The notes: generated by a model from the sequence alone, not told the origin. Shown: positions 36,349-45,003, numbered from the stretch's first letter. The stretch: DNA of 64,000 bases from Brevibacillus antibioticus (GCF_005217615.1 NZ_SZNK01000001.1:2561501-2625500); one strand, 5' to 3'. A program made the numbers and translations.

Positions 36349-36386
36349 AACAGCGAGTGCCATTGCAGTTAGGGCACTCGCTGTTT
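36349..36386 (-). terminator. Terminator of molybdopterin oxidoreductase gene
   Basis: AACAGCGAGTGCC / GGGCACTCGCTGTT with TTTTTT on the minus strand. Confidence 0.8.
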
Positions 36387-36387
36387 G

Positions 36388-38430
36388 TTATCGAATGATC
36401 TTTTCCACATCAACACGTCCAGAGAAAAACGTCGCTCCTCCACCCATATCCGCGATTCGATCGGGTGTGAGGGCATTTACATAATGCTTTGGACCTTCAT
36501 TGTCTGCCCATAAGCCTTGACTCACTACGACGCCCGAGAGAACATTTTCGCCAACTGCTGCCACGAGCTCGCACTCTCCCCGCTCATTCCATATGCGGAC
36601 TGTATCTCCATCACAAATGTCTAGAGCACTAGCATCCGCCACATGCATGTGTAAACGAGGTATTTTTTCCATCTTCTTATGTTTTTCATTATTCGAGAAC
36701 GTGGAGTTCAAATAATTGTGATTGGGCCCCGGGACAAATAAATATGGGAAATCCCCATCATTCACCAAAGGCGTATACGTCGGTAACGGAGGCAGCCCTC
36801 GTTTGGCCATTGCTTGCGAGTAAAGCTCAATTTTACCACTTGGCGTGGGAAGGTGTTCCAAAAAGAAAGGTTCCATATTGGCTTTTGCATATTGTTTTTC
36901 GACCAACGTTTCATACGTGATTCCTTCCAAATGGGGATTACCATGCCCCTGTAACGCCTGTCTGACCATTTCTGCATCACTGTCTTGAAAAGCAGGTTCG
37001 TCATATCCCATGGCAGCAGCCAGCAAGCGGAAAACATCCGTATTGGACTTGCTCTCCCCAAATGGGGCAATCACCGGTTGCTGAAGTTGAATGTAATGAT
37101 GCCAATACGACGTGTAAAAATCCGTATTTTCATAGGAAGACGTCGCTGGTAAAACGATATCGGCATAAAGAGCCGTCTCCGTCAAAAATAAGTCGTGTAC
37201 GACCGTGAACAAGTCCTCTCTCGCCAAGCCTTGCCGCACTTTGTTTCCTTCTGGTGCGACAATGGCTGGATTGCTCGTATAGACAAAGAGCGATTTCACC
37301 GGCGGCTCTGTATCGAGCAACGCTTTTCCTAGTTCATTCATGTTGATGACTCTCGTCTGTTTATCAGCCAGCAAATCTGGTCGCTGCACGGCAAGCTTGT
37401 TGTGCTCCAGGAAACCTTTATTCCCTTTATTGGCCCCACCGCCTTTGACAAGCCACTGCCCTGTCAGGGCCGGAAGACAAGCAATGGTTCTTACACACAT
37501 TCCACCATTGTCGTGATGCTGAATGCCATTTCCAATGCGAATAAAAGAGGGGGATGTCATGCCATACATTCTCGCCAATTTGTAAATATCGTCGACAGGG
37601 ACACCCGTTATGGCGGATACGGTAGTAGGATCGTAGGTACGTACATGCTCCCGCAGCTCTTCATGTCCTACCGTATACTTCTCCATAAAGGCTGAATCTA
37701 CCAAGTTTTCAGCAAAAAGTACATGCATGATGCCCAAAGCCAAAGCCGTGTCAGTTCCAGGCAAAATTGGGATAAACCAATCAGCCCATCGACCCGTCTG
37801 ATTTTTATGGACATCAATCACGACGATTTTCGCCCCATTTTTTCGAGCCTGTTCCGCAAACACCACTTGATGCATGTTGGTGCTAACCGTATTGATCCCC
37901 CACATGATGAACAACTTGGTAGTAACGGTGTCTTCCGGATCGGTTCCAAAAGCTCCACCCATCGTGTAGCTGTACCCTACCGCCCCTGCACTATTGCATA
38001 TCGTACGGTCAAGCTGACTGGCCCCCATTCGATAGAAAAAACGGCGATCCATTCCTTCCACACTAATCCGCCCCATGTTTCCGTAAAAGCTGTAAGGCAA
38101 AATGCTCTCGGGACCGTCTGCGTCGATTAAGGTACGCCAGCGTTCGGTTATGGTAGTGATGGCTTCCTCCCAACTGATTCGAACAAACTCCCCGCTCCCT
38201 TTTTTGCCAATACGCTTTAACGGATACGTGAGTCTCTTGGGATCGTAAATGCGCTCTGTCATGTTGCGGACTTTGTTGCAAATATTCCCCTTCGTCACCG
38301 GATGGTTCGGGTCCCCTTCGATTTTGACGATTTTCCCCTCTTTTTTATGAAGGAGCAATCCACATTGGTCCGGGCAATCAAGTGAACAGACTGCTGGAAA
38401 AACACCGTTTTCCTGGGTCGTATAAGTCAT
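36388..38430 (-). CDS. Molybdopterin-dependent oxidoreductase (YoaE-like)
   Basis: 680 residues. N-terminal 4Fe-4S site with C15, C19, C23 and C51 (CSLDCPDQC then ICNK), followed by the Mo-bisMGD domains (ISWEEAITTITERW, IRIGNGIQHHDNGG, FVVHDLFLTETALYADIVLPAT-like stretch, C-terminal PRLHMHVADASALDICDGD). No twin-arginine signal, so cytoplasmic. Relatives include formate-dehydrogenase-like and other oxidoreductases of unknown substrate. No electron-transfer partner gene adjoins it. Ribosome site AGAGGGAA. Confidence 0.88.
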   Translation of the reverse strand: MTYTTQENGVFPAVCSLDCPDQCGLLLHKKEGKIVKIEGDPNHPVTKGNICNKVRNMTERIYDPKRLTYPLKRIGKKGSGEFVRISWEEAITTITERWRTLIDADGPESILPYSFYGNMGRISVEGMDRRFFYRMGASQLDRTICNSAGAVGYSYTMGGAFGTDPEDTVTTKLFIMWGINTVSTNMHQVVFAEQARKNGAKIVVIDVHKNQTGRWADWFIPILPGTDTALALGIMHVLFAENLVDSAFMEKYTVGHEELREHVRTYDPTTVSAITGVPVDDIYKLARMYGMTSPSFIRIGNGIQHHDNGGMCVRTIACLPALTGQWLVKGGGANKGNKGFLEHNKLAVQRPDLLADKQTRVINMNELGKALLDTEPPVKSLFVYTSNPAIVAPEGNKVRQGLAREDLFTVVHDLFLTETALYADIVLPATSSYENTDFYTSYWHHYIQLQQPVIAPFGESKSNTDVFRLLAAAMGYDEPAFQDSDAEMVRQALQGHGNPHLEGITYETLVEKQYAKANMEPFFLEHLPTPSGKIELYSQAMAKRGLPPLPTYTPLVNDGDFPYLFVPGPNHNYLNSTFSNNEKHKKMEKIPRLHMHVADASALDICDGDTVRIWNERGECELVAAVGENVLSGVVVSQGLWADNEGPKHYVNALTPDRIADMGGGATFFSGRVDVEKIIR

Positions 38431-38521
38431 GGAGGTTCCCTCTTTCTCATAACGGTAACTAGCTTTTTACGCTATTATAATCGATTGAAAAAAGAAGGTA
38501 CTACCCCTGCTGAATGAGAAG

Positions 38522-39697
38522 TTAATGATTTTTATTTTTATATACCAATCGTCTCATTGCGAATTCTAATGGGCCGTTCAGCTTCTGTCTTTCTAAAATC
38601 GTGGCCAATAGCAGAGACAGACTCCAAATACCCACGGCAACCAAAGCAGCCATTCCGTTACTAACACGTCCCCCTAAATCAAGTGCTACTGGTGACAAGA
38701 ATAAAACCAGCATCGCCTCATTCCATACATAGAATGTTAAGGAACGCTTCCCTAAAGCCATAAGTGACCGGAGGAAAGGCCCTACTTTTTTTACCTTTGC
38801 CCCCATGATTCCAAAGAGCGCCGCATAGGCTAATCCTCCAGCAATTCCGGTTAGAATGTGGAATCCATAAACGAAGCCAGCGAGAAAAAAAGGAGGGTTC
38901 CATATGTTCCCAATAAGGCTTAAAGGCACTGCTCCTAGTAAAGAAACAGCTAAGCCAATCGTTGTTAGGAAAGAAAGTGTTCGTAACTGTTGCTCTGGCT
39001 TGGTTAATAATTGATAGTTGGCAATCCACATTCCGAGCAAAACGGAAGGAAGAATCGGGAACATGCTATGAATCAAAATCGGGATAAATGGAAAAGAAAT
39101 CAAACTATACATCATTGTGCTAAGATAGGTGTCTGTAGCTAAAACCTCCGGCGGAAACCCATAATCTCCGATGGATTGCATCATGAAGCCCCATACTATC
39201 GGATTCACGATGATGTAGAATAACGTGATAATTATAAAGGTTCGGATCAGCGTCTTGATTTCACGTGTTAACAGCCAACTAACGAGAAGTCCAGCTATCC
39301 CGTAGGCCATTAAAATATCTTGACCGCCAATGATCACCGCTAAAACTGCTCCAAATACGATCAAATACCAGGAACGCCTCCGGACCACCTGTAAGGCATC
39401 TTTTTCTCTTTTTCCTTTCGTAATTTGACTATGAAAAGCCAGTACCAAACCATATCCGAATAAAACGGCAAACATCGGTCTCGCTCTGTTATCAATGATG
39501 AACATACCAAAAAGATTCACAACTTGATCAAAGAAATTCTGACTTTCCACTCTGTGAATGATCCCAGGTTCCAAAGCGTACAGATACAGCGGGGCATGCG
39601 CGAGTGCAATAAGTAGTAACATAGCGCCTCTGGCTAGATCTAATGAAACGGCACGTTTTTTTGTCTCCGCCGTTTTCATAGGAGGTAAAACGGACAT
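38522..39697 (-). CDS. DUF418 membrane protein
   Basis: 391 residues with about ten membrane helices. The DUF418 pattern is seen in LDLARGAMLLLIALAHAP, NRARPMFAVLFGYGLVLAF, the central ILPSVLLGMWIA and the C-terminal GKRSLTFYVWNEAMLVLFL. Function of the family is unknown; it is distantly like acyltransferase 3 membrane proteins. It sits 44 bp behind a TetR repressor gene and is probably co-transcribed with it. Confidence 0.88.
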   Translation of the reverse strand: MSVLPPMKTAETKKRAVSLDLARGAMLLLIALAHAPLYLYALEPGIIHRVESQNFFDQVVNLFGMFIIDNRARPMFAVLFGYGLVLAFHSQITKGKREKDALQVVRRRSWYLIVFGAVLAVIIGGQDILMAYGIAGLLVSWLLTREIKTLIRTFIIITLFYIIVNPIVWGFMMQSIGDYGFPPEVLATDTYLSTMMYSLISFPFIPILIHSMFPILPSVLLGMWIANYQLLTKPEQQLRTLSFLTTIGLAVSLLGAVPLSLIGNIWNPPFFLAGFVYGFHILTGIAGGLAYAALFGIMGAKVKKVGPFLRSLMALGKRSLTFYVWNEAMLVLFLSPVALDLGGRVSNGMAALVAVGIWSLSLLLATILERQKLNGPLEFAMRRLVYKNKNH

Positions 39698-39741
39698 ATG
39701 ATCCTCTCCTTGTGTTCGTTGAAAAAAGTTCAGCGGTCTCG

Positions 39742-40335
39742 TTAGACAATGAGCTTCTTCACCATTTTTACGAGCTCAACCGCATATTGCTCCATGGGTA
39801 TAGATGAATTCGGTTTAAGCATTCTTTCCTCGATCGCCCCGATAATAAAGGATGCGACTATTTCCGTTTGAAAGGAGGAAGTAAACTCCCCATTCTGTTG
39901 GCCTTCCTCGAGAATATCTATTACCATCTTTCTAAGTCCGTCCTCCTCCTGTTCGTCTTCCATTCTGTAATAAGGCACCCCATTTTCATTCCGAGCAGTA
40001 AAGACAATCTCAATCAAGGCAATCGTATGTTTGTAATGGGTTTCTTGATAAGCCAGATGTGCCTCTATAAAAGCTTCCAGTTTTTTCGTTGCAGAATGTG
40101 ATAACCCAACGTTCCTACGAATAAAATCAAGTTGCTTCGCTACCAGAAACAGTAAGGTATGATTCATTAGATCAAGCTTGTCATGAAAGTGATAAGAAAT
40201 AAGCCCAGTGCTTATCCTGGCTTTTTTTGCTACTTTCGTTAGGCTTAAGTTGTGATAACCAACCTCTTCCAATGTATCAATACAAGCAAGTACAATCTGC
40301 TCTCTTCTAGCCTCGGCAATAAAAGAATCAGTCAT
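39742..40335 (-). CDS. TetR-family repressor of the DUF418 operon
   Basis: 197 residues from ATG 40335 (CAGGAG upstream). Helix-turn-helix in NLSLTKVAKKARISTGLISYHFHDKLDLM (broken pattern, about 30-58). The helical ligand domain follows. First gene of a two-gene unit with the DUF418 gene. Two palindromes directly upstream (40362 and 40383) are its likely operators. Confidence 0.92.
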   Translation of the reverse strand: MTDSFIAEARREQIVLACIDTLEEVGYHNLSLTKVAKKARISTGLISYHFHDKLDLMNHTLLFLVAKQLDFIRRNVGLSHSATKKLEAFIEAHLAYQETHYKHTIALIEIVFTARNENGVPYYRMEDEQEEDGLRKMVIDILEEGQQNGEFTSSFQTEIVASFIIGAIEERMLKPNSSIPMEQYAVELVKMVKKLIV

Positions 40336-40361
40336 TGCTATTCAACTCCTGATGAATCACT

Positions 40362-40400
40362 TTGATCGATTAATCAAAAAAATGATTGGTCGTTCAATCA
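40362..40400. promoter_or_regulatory. Two palindromic operator-like sites
   Basis: TTGAT-N6-ATCAA at 40362-40377 and TGATTG-N6-CAATCA at 40383-40400. They share spacing and TTGAT arms and lie 27-65 bp before the TetR start. Confidence 0.65.
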
Positions 40401-40416
40401 AATTGTATGTAGGACG

Positions 40417-40464
40417 ATTTCATTTGTCAAGAAGACACCGAGGCAATGAAAAGGACCCCATCAG
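40417..40464. repeat. 48-bp repeat, copy 1 (degenerate)
   Basis: 39 of 48 bases match copy 2 at 42817-42864. Copy 2 contains the first arm of the marR terminator; copy 1 lacks the second arm, so it looks like a truncated remnant. The rest of 40465-40715 shows no gene. Confidence 0.6.
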
Positions 40465-40715
40465 TTCCTATCGATTAGATGTTCGTTTAACTCAAGATGA
40501 TATGCCTCGTTCTTCCTTTCATCATTCATAAAAAGGCTATTTGAAAGATAATGAGCAGAAAACGAAGTTGTTGAATTTTATCTCACATCATTTTTATATT
40601 TTGTGCAATAGGAAGAGTAAAGCGACAGGGAGATAGCAATAGCTACCTCCCTATTTGTACTTTGCTCCCACTTTCCGTTTTTTAAAACAAACTCTAATTC
40701 GTAACAAGCGATTTG
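40465..40715. other. Gene-free stretch
   Basis: AT-rich; contains only the hairpin at 40627-40652. No coding pattern on either strand. Confidence 0.4.
40627..40652. terminator. Hairpin behind the lipoprotein gene
   Basis: AGGGAGATAGC / GCTACCTCCCT (one mismatch) 64 bp past the stop at 40716. The T-tract is weak, so terminator use is only probable. Confidence 0.45.
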
Positions 40716-41237
40716 CTACTTCTTATTATCTTCAGGAAGTAGCGAATATTCTAAACCCATAAAACTAGCTACAGAGAGCTTTTCTTCGTTTATGACCTGG
40801 AATCGGTAATTAGCAGGAGACAATAGCGCCTGGTTATCAGCTTCCGACAAATTTTCTTTTAGCTTTAGCTGTTGCGAAATCGTATACCGACTCTCTTTAC
40901 TGTTTAACTCAATTTGAACGAGTGAAGGAGTCTCAGCAAGCAAATTTTTAATTGTCTCGTTACCCGGCATATCTGCAAACGAAAAGTAAATGGGCTTTTC
41001 CGTATGCATCATTTTTTCTCTCAAATCGTCCGAAATTAAGATTCGTAACGTGAGTTCTGCCGAATTTCCATTTTTTGTTACTACAAGAACAGATGTTTTC
41101 AAATTCTCCCCTGTAATTTCTTCGAAATAATCGTAGACGCTTACATATGACTTCTCTTTAGGGACTGTTACTACCTCTCTACAACCACTAAGAAGGATTA
41201 TGACCAGAAGGAGAAGTATCTGGAGAGGTCGGATCAT
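40716..41237 (-). CDS. Hypothetical lipoprotein
   Basis: 173 residues with a lipoprotein signal (LLLLVIILLSGC, mature Cys19). The mature part is a beta-rich extracellular domain (SVLVVTKNGNSAELTLRILI, PSLVQIELNSKESRYTISQQL). No family recognised. Its ATG overlaps the stop of the preceding secreted-protein gene by four bases (ATGA), so the two are translationally coupled and probably act together at the cell surface. Confidence 0.75.
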   Translation of the reverse strand: MIRPLQILLLLVIILLSGCREVVTVPKEKSYVSVYDYFEEITGENLKTSVLVVTKNGNSAELTLRILISDDLREKMMHTEKPIYFSFADMPGNETIKNLLAETPSLVQIELNSKESRYTISQQLKLKENLSEADNQALLSPANYRFQVINEEKLSVASFMGLEYSLLPEDNKK

Positions 41238-41860
41238 AGATCTTTTGATTTTTTACTAGAATACTCTTTGTACGAGTATTTGACGTTAACGTAGTTAGAA
41301 TCTACTACTCTGCCTTGAAAATATTCGACTAAGCTTCCAGTTGTTTTTACAGCTTTTGATCCGTATTCAACAGTTGTAATCGTACGCTTTGGTATGACCC
41401 AACTGTGAGTTGTTTCTATAACGTCTTCTTCTCCAAATGAAACTTCTGCATTAATCCCCACTTTCCCCTCTATTATCCTCCAGTTGACTTTCGTCTCGGC
41501 TTCCAAACCTATTTTTCCGGTCAGAAAGGTTTTTCTTGTAACCTTTCTTGAAAAAGAATCGTTTTCGTTACTATCATTTTCAATATCAGCTTCATAAGAT
41601 TTTGATTTGTATAGGTCCTTCTTAGACATTTCATACACTTTGCCAGTCATATCATTGCCTAAGGGACCAATCTTAGATGAATCACTCTTTGTAAGGGCAT
41701 CTGTAAAATCATACTCTACTGGGTTCTCATATACACGTTCAACGATTTTTAGGTTACCTATTTTAATAGTCTCACCTTGAGTTGCGAAGGCAGAACCAGC
41801 TCCAGATACAACTAAACTGCTAAGTAAGAGAGTTGCAAAAGAAATTTTCTTAATATTCAT
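41234..41860 (-). CDS. Secreted beta-rich protein, possible aerolysin/ETX-MTX2-like pore former
   Basis: 208 residues with a clean signal peptide (KKISFATLLLSSLVVSGAGSAFA, cut after AFA). From about residue 105 the protein shows long alternating Ser/Thr/charged strands (VTRKTFLTGKIGLEAETKVN, KVGINAEVSFGEED), then TTHSWVIPKRTITTVEYGS and a last amphipathic strand. This order resembles the membrane-inserting part and Pro-containing turn of ETX/MTX2-type beta-pore-forming proteins, but it is shorter than usual and the match is by eye. Ribosome site AGGAGG. Coupled to the lipoprotein gene. Confidence 0.6.
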   Translation of the reverse strand: MNIKKISFATLLLSSLVVSGAGSAFATQGETIKIGNLKIVERVYENPVEYDFTDALTKSDSSKIGPLGNDMTGKVYEMSKKDLYKSKSYEADIENDSNENDSFSRKVTRKTFLTGKIGLEAETKVNWRIIEGKVGINAEVSFGEEDVIETTHSWVIPKRTITTVEYGSKAVKTTGSLVEYFQGRVVDSNYVNVKYSYKEYSSKKSKDL

Positions 41861-41964
41861 CTTTAGCCTCCTGTATATTATCAGAAATTTTAAACACAGA
41901 ACAACTGTTACATATATTTACAATTCGGTTTGTGATTACCTCAATTCAAATAAAACCTTATTTC

Positions 41965-42267
41965 TTATTTTTGCATCATTCTTGATTGAATGACCAGAAT
42001 GTACTGATCTAATTGCTGACTTAATTTCACAACTTCATCATCCAACAAATCATTCTTCTCCAAAAACAATTGCACCAGTTGTTCCCGTAATTGTTCCACA
42101 ATGTTTTTCAAATGATCTACATCGCGATATGTTCCTCCTTCCCGATCTAACGGTAGCGTGGTACATTTACTTATAGGAGCTGTATCTGCTCCTCCTGCGG
42201 GCGTTCCATTAACCTGACGAATGGGTGGAACGCCCTTTCTATATGCAATTGCTCCTATGTTTATCAC
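41965..42267 (-). CDS. Spo0E-family aspartyl-phosphate phosphatase-like protein
   Basis: Up to 100 residues. The C-terminal half (ELREQLVQLF-type helix, then VVKLSQQLDQYILVIQ) contains the SxxLD signature of Spo0E proteins, which dephosphorylate Spo0A~P and delay sporulation. Typical members have only 50-60 residues, so the first 45 are extra. The start is unclear: GTG 42265-42267 sits inside the GGGAGGTGAT ribosome site, while an in-frame ATA lies at the ideal distance. Confidence 0.75.
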   Translation of the reverse strand: MINIGAIAYRKGVPPIRQVNGTPAGGADTAPISKCTTLPLDREGGTYRDVDHLKNIVEQLREQLVQLFLEKNDLLDDEVVKLSQQLDQYILVIQSRMMQK

Positions 42268-42349
42268 CTCCCTTTATTTTACAATAGATACATTTATAAC
42301 TATACTGCAAACTCCCAAATTCACTGTTCTTAGAAAAATGGGAAAATAA
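42268..42349. other. Gene-free stretch around Spo0E leader
   Basis: Holds the GGGAGGTGAT ribosome site of the Spo0E-like gene and AT-rich leader sequence; nothing else seen. Confidence 0.4.
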
Positions 42350-42384
42350 CAAAAGCATCCCTTTTTTGTTTGGGATGCTTTTTC
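42350..42384. terminator. Isolated bidirectional terminator
   Basis: AAAAGCATCCC / GGGATGCTTTTT between the Spo0E-like gene and the degenerate frame at 42457; it would stop transcripts of that frame. Confidence 0.75.
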
Positions 42385-42456
42385 GAACCCTTTATCAAAC
42401 TCTATTTATAGAAGCCTGGCCAACGTTGGAAAATAGCCCAAAACTCAAAGCCATGG

Positions 42457-42720
42457 TTAACAAAACAAAAAATCTCTCCCTTCTAAAATGGCTTGATAGT
42501 GATTTTTTTGCTCATTTGTTACGTGTGGCAAGTGTTTCCAAAACTTTGTGACACAACGTTTAAATCCTTGGTGATAGGTCATTTTGTCAGATAAATCTAG
42601 GCACAGGAGTAACTGATCTATCGCTTGAGACGTGTTTCCTTTTCTAAATTCATATTCAGTATAAGGTTCAGATGGCCACGCTTTAGCTCTCCCCTCTATA
42701 TAACGAATCGCTACGTCCAG
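42457..42720 (-). pseudogene. Degenerate or CTG-started reading frame
   Basis: An 87-codon frame without ATG/GTG/TTG at its head but with protein-like composition: LDVAIRYIEGRAKAWPSEPY, YTEYEFRKGNTSQAI, LLCLDLSDKMTYHQGFKR, FWKHLPHVTNEQKNHYQAI, ending GRDFLFC. A CTG at 42718-42720 follows GGGGGT at ribosome-site distance, directly after an in-frame stop. Either a start-codon mutation, a rare CTG start or a 5'-truncated gene. The family is unknown. A terminator follows at 42350. Confidence 0.5.
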
Positions 42721-42816
42721 TCATTACCCCCGTTTCGTGCTATGTCTATTGCTATAATAATTCTAGGTGATAATTATGTTTCTTGAACCCATGTTACTAG
42801 ATCAACGATACAAACC

Positions 42817-42864
42817 GTTTCATTTGTCAAGCGGACCCCGCAGCAACAAAAAGGGCCCCATCAG
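42817..42864. repeat. 48-bp repeat, copy 2
   Basis: Partner of 40417-40464 (81% identical). It includes one arm of the marR terminator. Confidence 0.6.
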
Positions 42865-42886
42865 TGTGATGGCGCCCCTTTGTTTT
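42845..42886 (-). terminator. marR terminator
   Basis: GGGCGCCATCA / TGATGGGGCCC on the minus strand, then TTTTTG. Confidence 0.8.
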
Positions 42887-42892
42887 TCGATT

Positions 42893-43378
42893 TTAGAAAT
42901 CCCAATCCAGCAAGTCCTCCAGCAGTTCGCGGGAAAATGCTAATTGCTCCGGTGTGTATTTATCCAGAAAGCTCATAAATCGCTGTTCAATGTCCTGATG
43001 CATCCGGTGATGAATTTTATACAGCTTTTGTCCCTTTGCGGTTAGCCGATAGTACACTTCTTTCTTATTATCAACCAGCTGTTGCCTTTTAATTAAATCA
43101 AGCTTCCATAACTTTTTGCTAATCCGCGTTATGGACCCTTTCGTTAAATTGACTTTTTCCGAAATCGTAGTGACGTTGATGGGACCATGATCGCCGATAC
43201 ACGCAATGAAATGAATTTCGGATAGCGTAAGGTTTAGTTTGATTCCCATCTCGGATTCCAGCTTCAGCATCTCTTCTGCCATACGCGCAGTCAATTTGCT
43301 TTCTCGCAGCTCTTGCTGTGTGACTAGCTGAATGTAAAGCTGTATGATCCGCTGCTTGGAAAGGTCTGTGTTTTGCAT
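42893..43378 (-). CDS. MarR-family repressor
   Basis: 161 residues from ATG 43378 (AGGAGA upstream; the frame to 43411 overlaps operator sequence). Winged helix: LTLSEIHFIACIGDHGPINVT and SEKVNLTKGSITRISKKLWKLDLI, wing VDNKKEVYYRLTAKG. Long helices at both ends dimerise. It lies behind the FAD monooxygenase gene and between identical operator palindromes, so it likely represses both itself and the monooxygenase until an aromatic or drug ligand appears. Confidence 0.92.
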   Translation of the reverse strand: MQNTDLSKQRIIQLYIQLVTQQELRESKLTARMAEEMLKLESEMGIKLNLTLSEIHFIACIGDHGPINVTTISEKVNLTKGSITRISKKLWKLDLIKRQQLVDNKKEVYYRLTAKGQKLYKIHHRMHQDIEQRFMSFLDKYTPEQLAFSRELLEDLLDWDF

Positions 43379-43420
43379 ATCATGTCTCCTAGATAACCAT
43401 CTCCTCTCCATTATATACTG

Positions 43421-43464
43421 ATTGTTTCGAGAAAAACAATTTCATTTTGTTTCGCACAAAACAA
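43421..43464. promoter_or_regulatory. Two MarR operator sites ahead of marR
   Basis: ATTGTTT-N6-AAACAAT at 43421-43440 and TTGTTT-CGCACA-AAACAA at 43447-43464. The second is the exact reverse complement of the 18-bp site ahead of the monooxygenase gene at 45004-45021. Confidence 0.75.
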
Positions 43465-43466
43465 TA

Positions 43467-44987
43467 CTATTGTAATGAATCACGCCCGCACCAGTGGGCG
43501 ATTCCTTTCCGAATAGCTTCCATTGGATTAGACTCCGACTGGGAAACCGCCCAAGCGACATATCCATCCGGTCGAATTAACGCTGTATGTACGTCATGCC
43601 AATCAGCAGTTTCCTTAGCAAGTGAAGCGCGAACGACAAGGACATGCTTGTATTTCGACCAATCGAGACCATCGTACAATTGTTCATCCCAGCCGAAATG
43701 GAGCAAGAGGAAGGAACCTGAATGAAAAAGTTCGTATGCATGCTGGCACACACCGTTTTCCAGACGGAGATTCAACTCTGTAAAACGTCGACCATTCAAT
43801 ACATGCGGCTGCCTCTCCCCGTCCGGTTCATACTGGACATTGAACGCAGAGATTTGGGTAGCGAGCTGATAATTAGCCTCGGGTATTTGTAGCAGGTTGG
43901 ACACCATATTCCTCAATGCGTTGATGGTTGGTGAGAATTCTGAACCACCGAACAGCAACGACTGCACCTGTGTATTTGTCAGCAATGCGGTATTGATGGG
44001 GAAACGCTCCGTATGATAGCTGTCCAACAACCAATCCGGTGCCCAGCCTTTTACCTGGGCCGCCAGCTTCCAACCCAAGTTGATTGCCTCTTGCAAGCCA
44101 ACGTTCATCCCCTGTCCGCCGGCTGGAAAATGAATGTGCGCCGCATCTCCCGCCAGGAAAATCCGTCCGTCCCGATAACGCTGGGCTTGCAAGGTAGCAT
44201 TGCCAAAACGAGTCATCCAAAACGGGTCGGAAATCCCCAAATCGTCACCAAGAATACGCTGTAAACTAGATCGCAACTCCTCCAATGAAACGGGTTCTTC
44301 CTTTGGTACTGTCATTCGCTCCGGATCGATCAGCACGACTCGATGCATCCCTGCTGGCAAGGGTACAATCATGACCATACCTTTCTCATTAAAGTACGAA
44401 GGAACTCCTGATTCCGGGGGATTTTTCAAAACAACATCGCCTTGAATAGCCGTAAAAGTCGCATTCTTACCGATAAACGGAATACCCGCATGCTTGCGGA
44501 CAATGCTGGCAGCGCCGTCAGCACCGACTACGTAGAGTGCCTTCAGTACAGCCTTTCCATTTGGCCCGACAGCTTCAACCTCAACCCCGTGCTGATCTTG
44601 GTGTACTGCCACTACCTCTTCTTCCCTGCGTATTTCCACCCCGAGACTTTTCGCCCACTCCTCTAGTACCTTCTCCGTGTCATGTTGGGGAAGAATCAGT
44701 GTGTAGTTGGAGGAAGAATCCAAAACTGAAAAATCTAAGCGGGTATCAAGTGCTGCAAAATGCCCCGTCGCAATCGGCTTTCCTCTCTCAAGTAGTTTCG
44801 CTTTCAATCCGCGCATATCCAGGATTTCCAGTGTGCGCGGATGTACAGTGAGTGCCCGTGAATAAGGGGTTGTTTCCCTTAAGCGCTCAAGCACGCACAC
44901 CTTCACTTTGGCCAACGCCAGCTCTGCAGCCAGCAACATTCCAACTGGTCCACCGCCAACAATAATCACTTCATAATCGAATTGCAT
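43467..44987 (-). CDS. FAD-dependent aromatic-ring monooxygenase
   Basis: 506 residues from ATG 44987 (AAGGAGTGGG upstream). Class A flavin hydroxylase: GxGxxG in IIVGGGPVGMLLAAELA, the DG motif in VVGADGAASIVRK and the GD motif in RIFLAGDAAHIHFPAGGQGMN. A C-terminal thioredoxin-like domain (about 390-506) fits the phenol-hydroxylase/rifampicin-monooxygenase subgroup. NAD(P)H-dependent hydroxylation of an aromatic compound or antibiotic is expected. Regulated by the adjacent MarR protein, as shown by shared operators. Confidence 0.9.
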   Translation of the reverse strand: MQFDYEVIIVGGGPVGMLLAAELALAKVKVCVLERLRETTPYSRALTVHPRTLEILDMRGLKAKLLERGKPIATGHFAALDTRLDFSVLDSSSNYTLILPQHDTEKVLEEWAKSLGVEIRREEEVVAVHQDQHGVEVEAVGPNGKAVLKALYVVGADGAASIVRKHAGIPFIGKNATFTAIQGDVVLKNPPESGVPSYFNEKGMVMIVPLPAGMHRVVLIDPERMTVPKEEPVSLEELRSSLQRILGDDLGISDPFWMTRFGNATLQAQRYRDGRIFLAGDAAHIHFPAGGQGMNVGLQEAINLGWKLAAQVKGWAPDWLLDSYHTERFPINTALLTNTQVQSLLFGGSEFSPTINALRNMVSNLLQIPEANYQLATQISAFNVQYEPDGERQPHVLNGRRFTELNLRLENGVCQHAYELFHSGSFLLLHFGWDEQLYDGLDWSKYKHVLVVRASLAKETADWHDVHTALIRPDGYVAWAVSQSESNPMEAIRKGIAHWCGRDSLQ

Positions 44988-45003
44988 GAAACCCACTCCT
45001 TTT

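Noticed and set aside
42366..42551. 61-codon plus-strand frame
   Set aside because: Starts inside the terminator at 42350-42384, has no ribosome site and opposes the better minus-strand frame.
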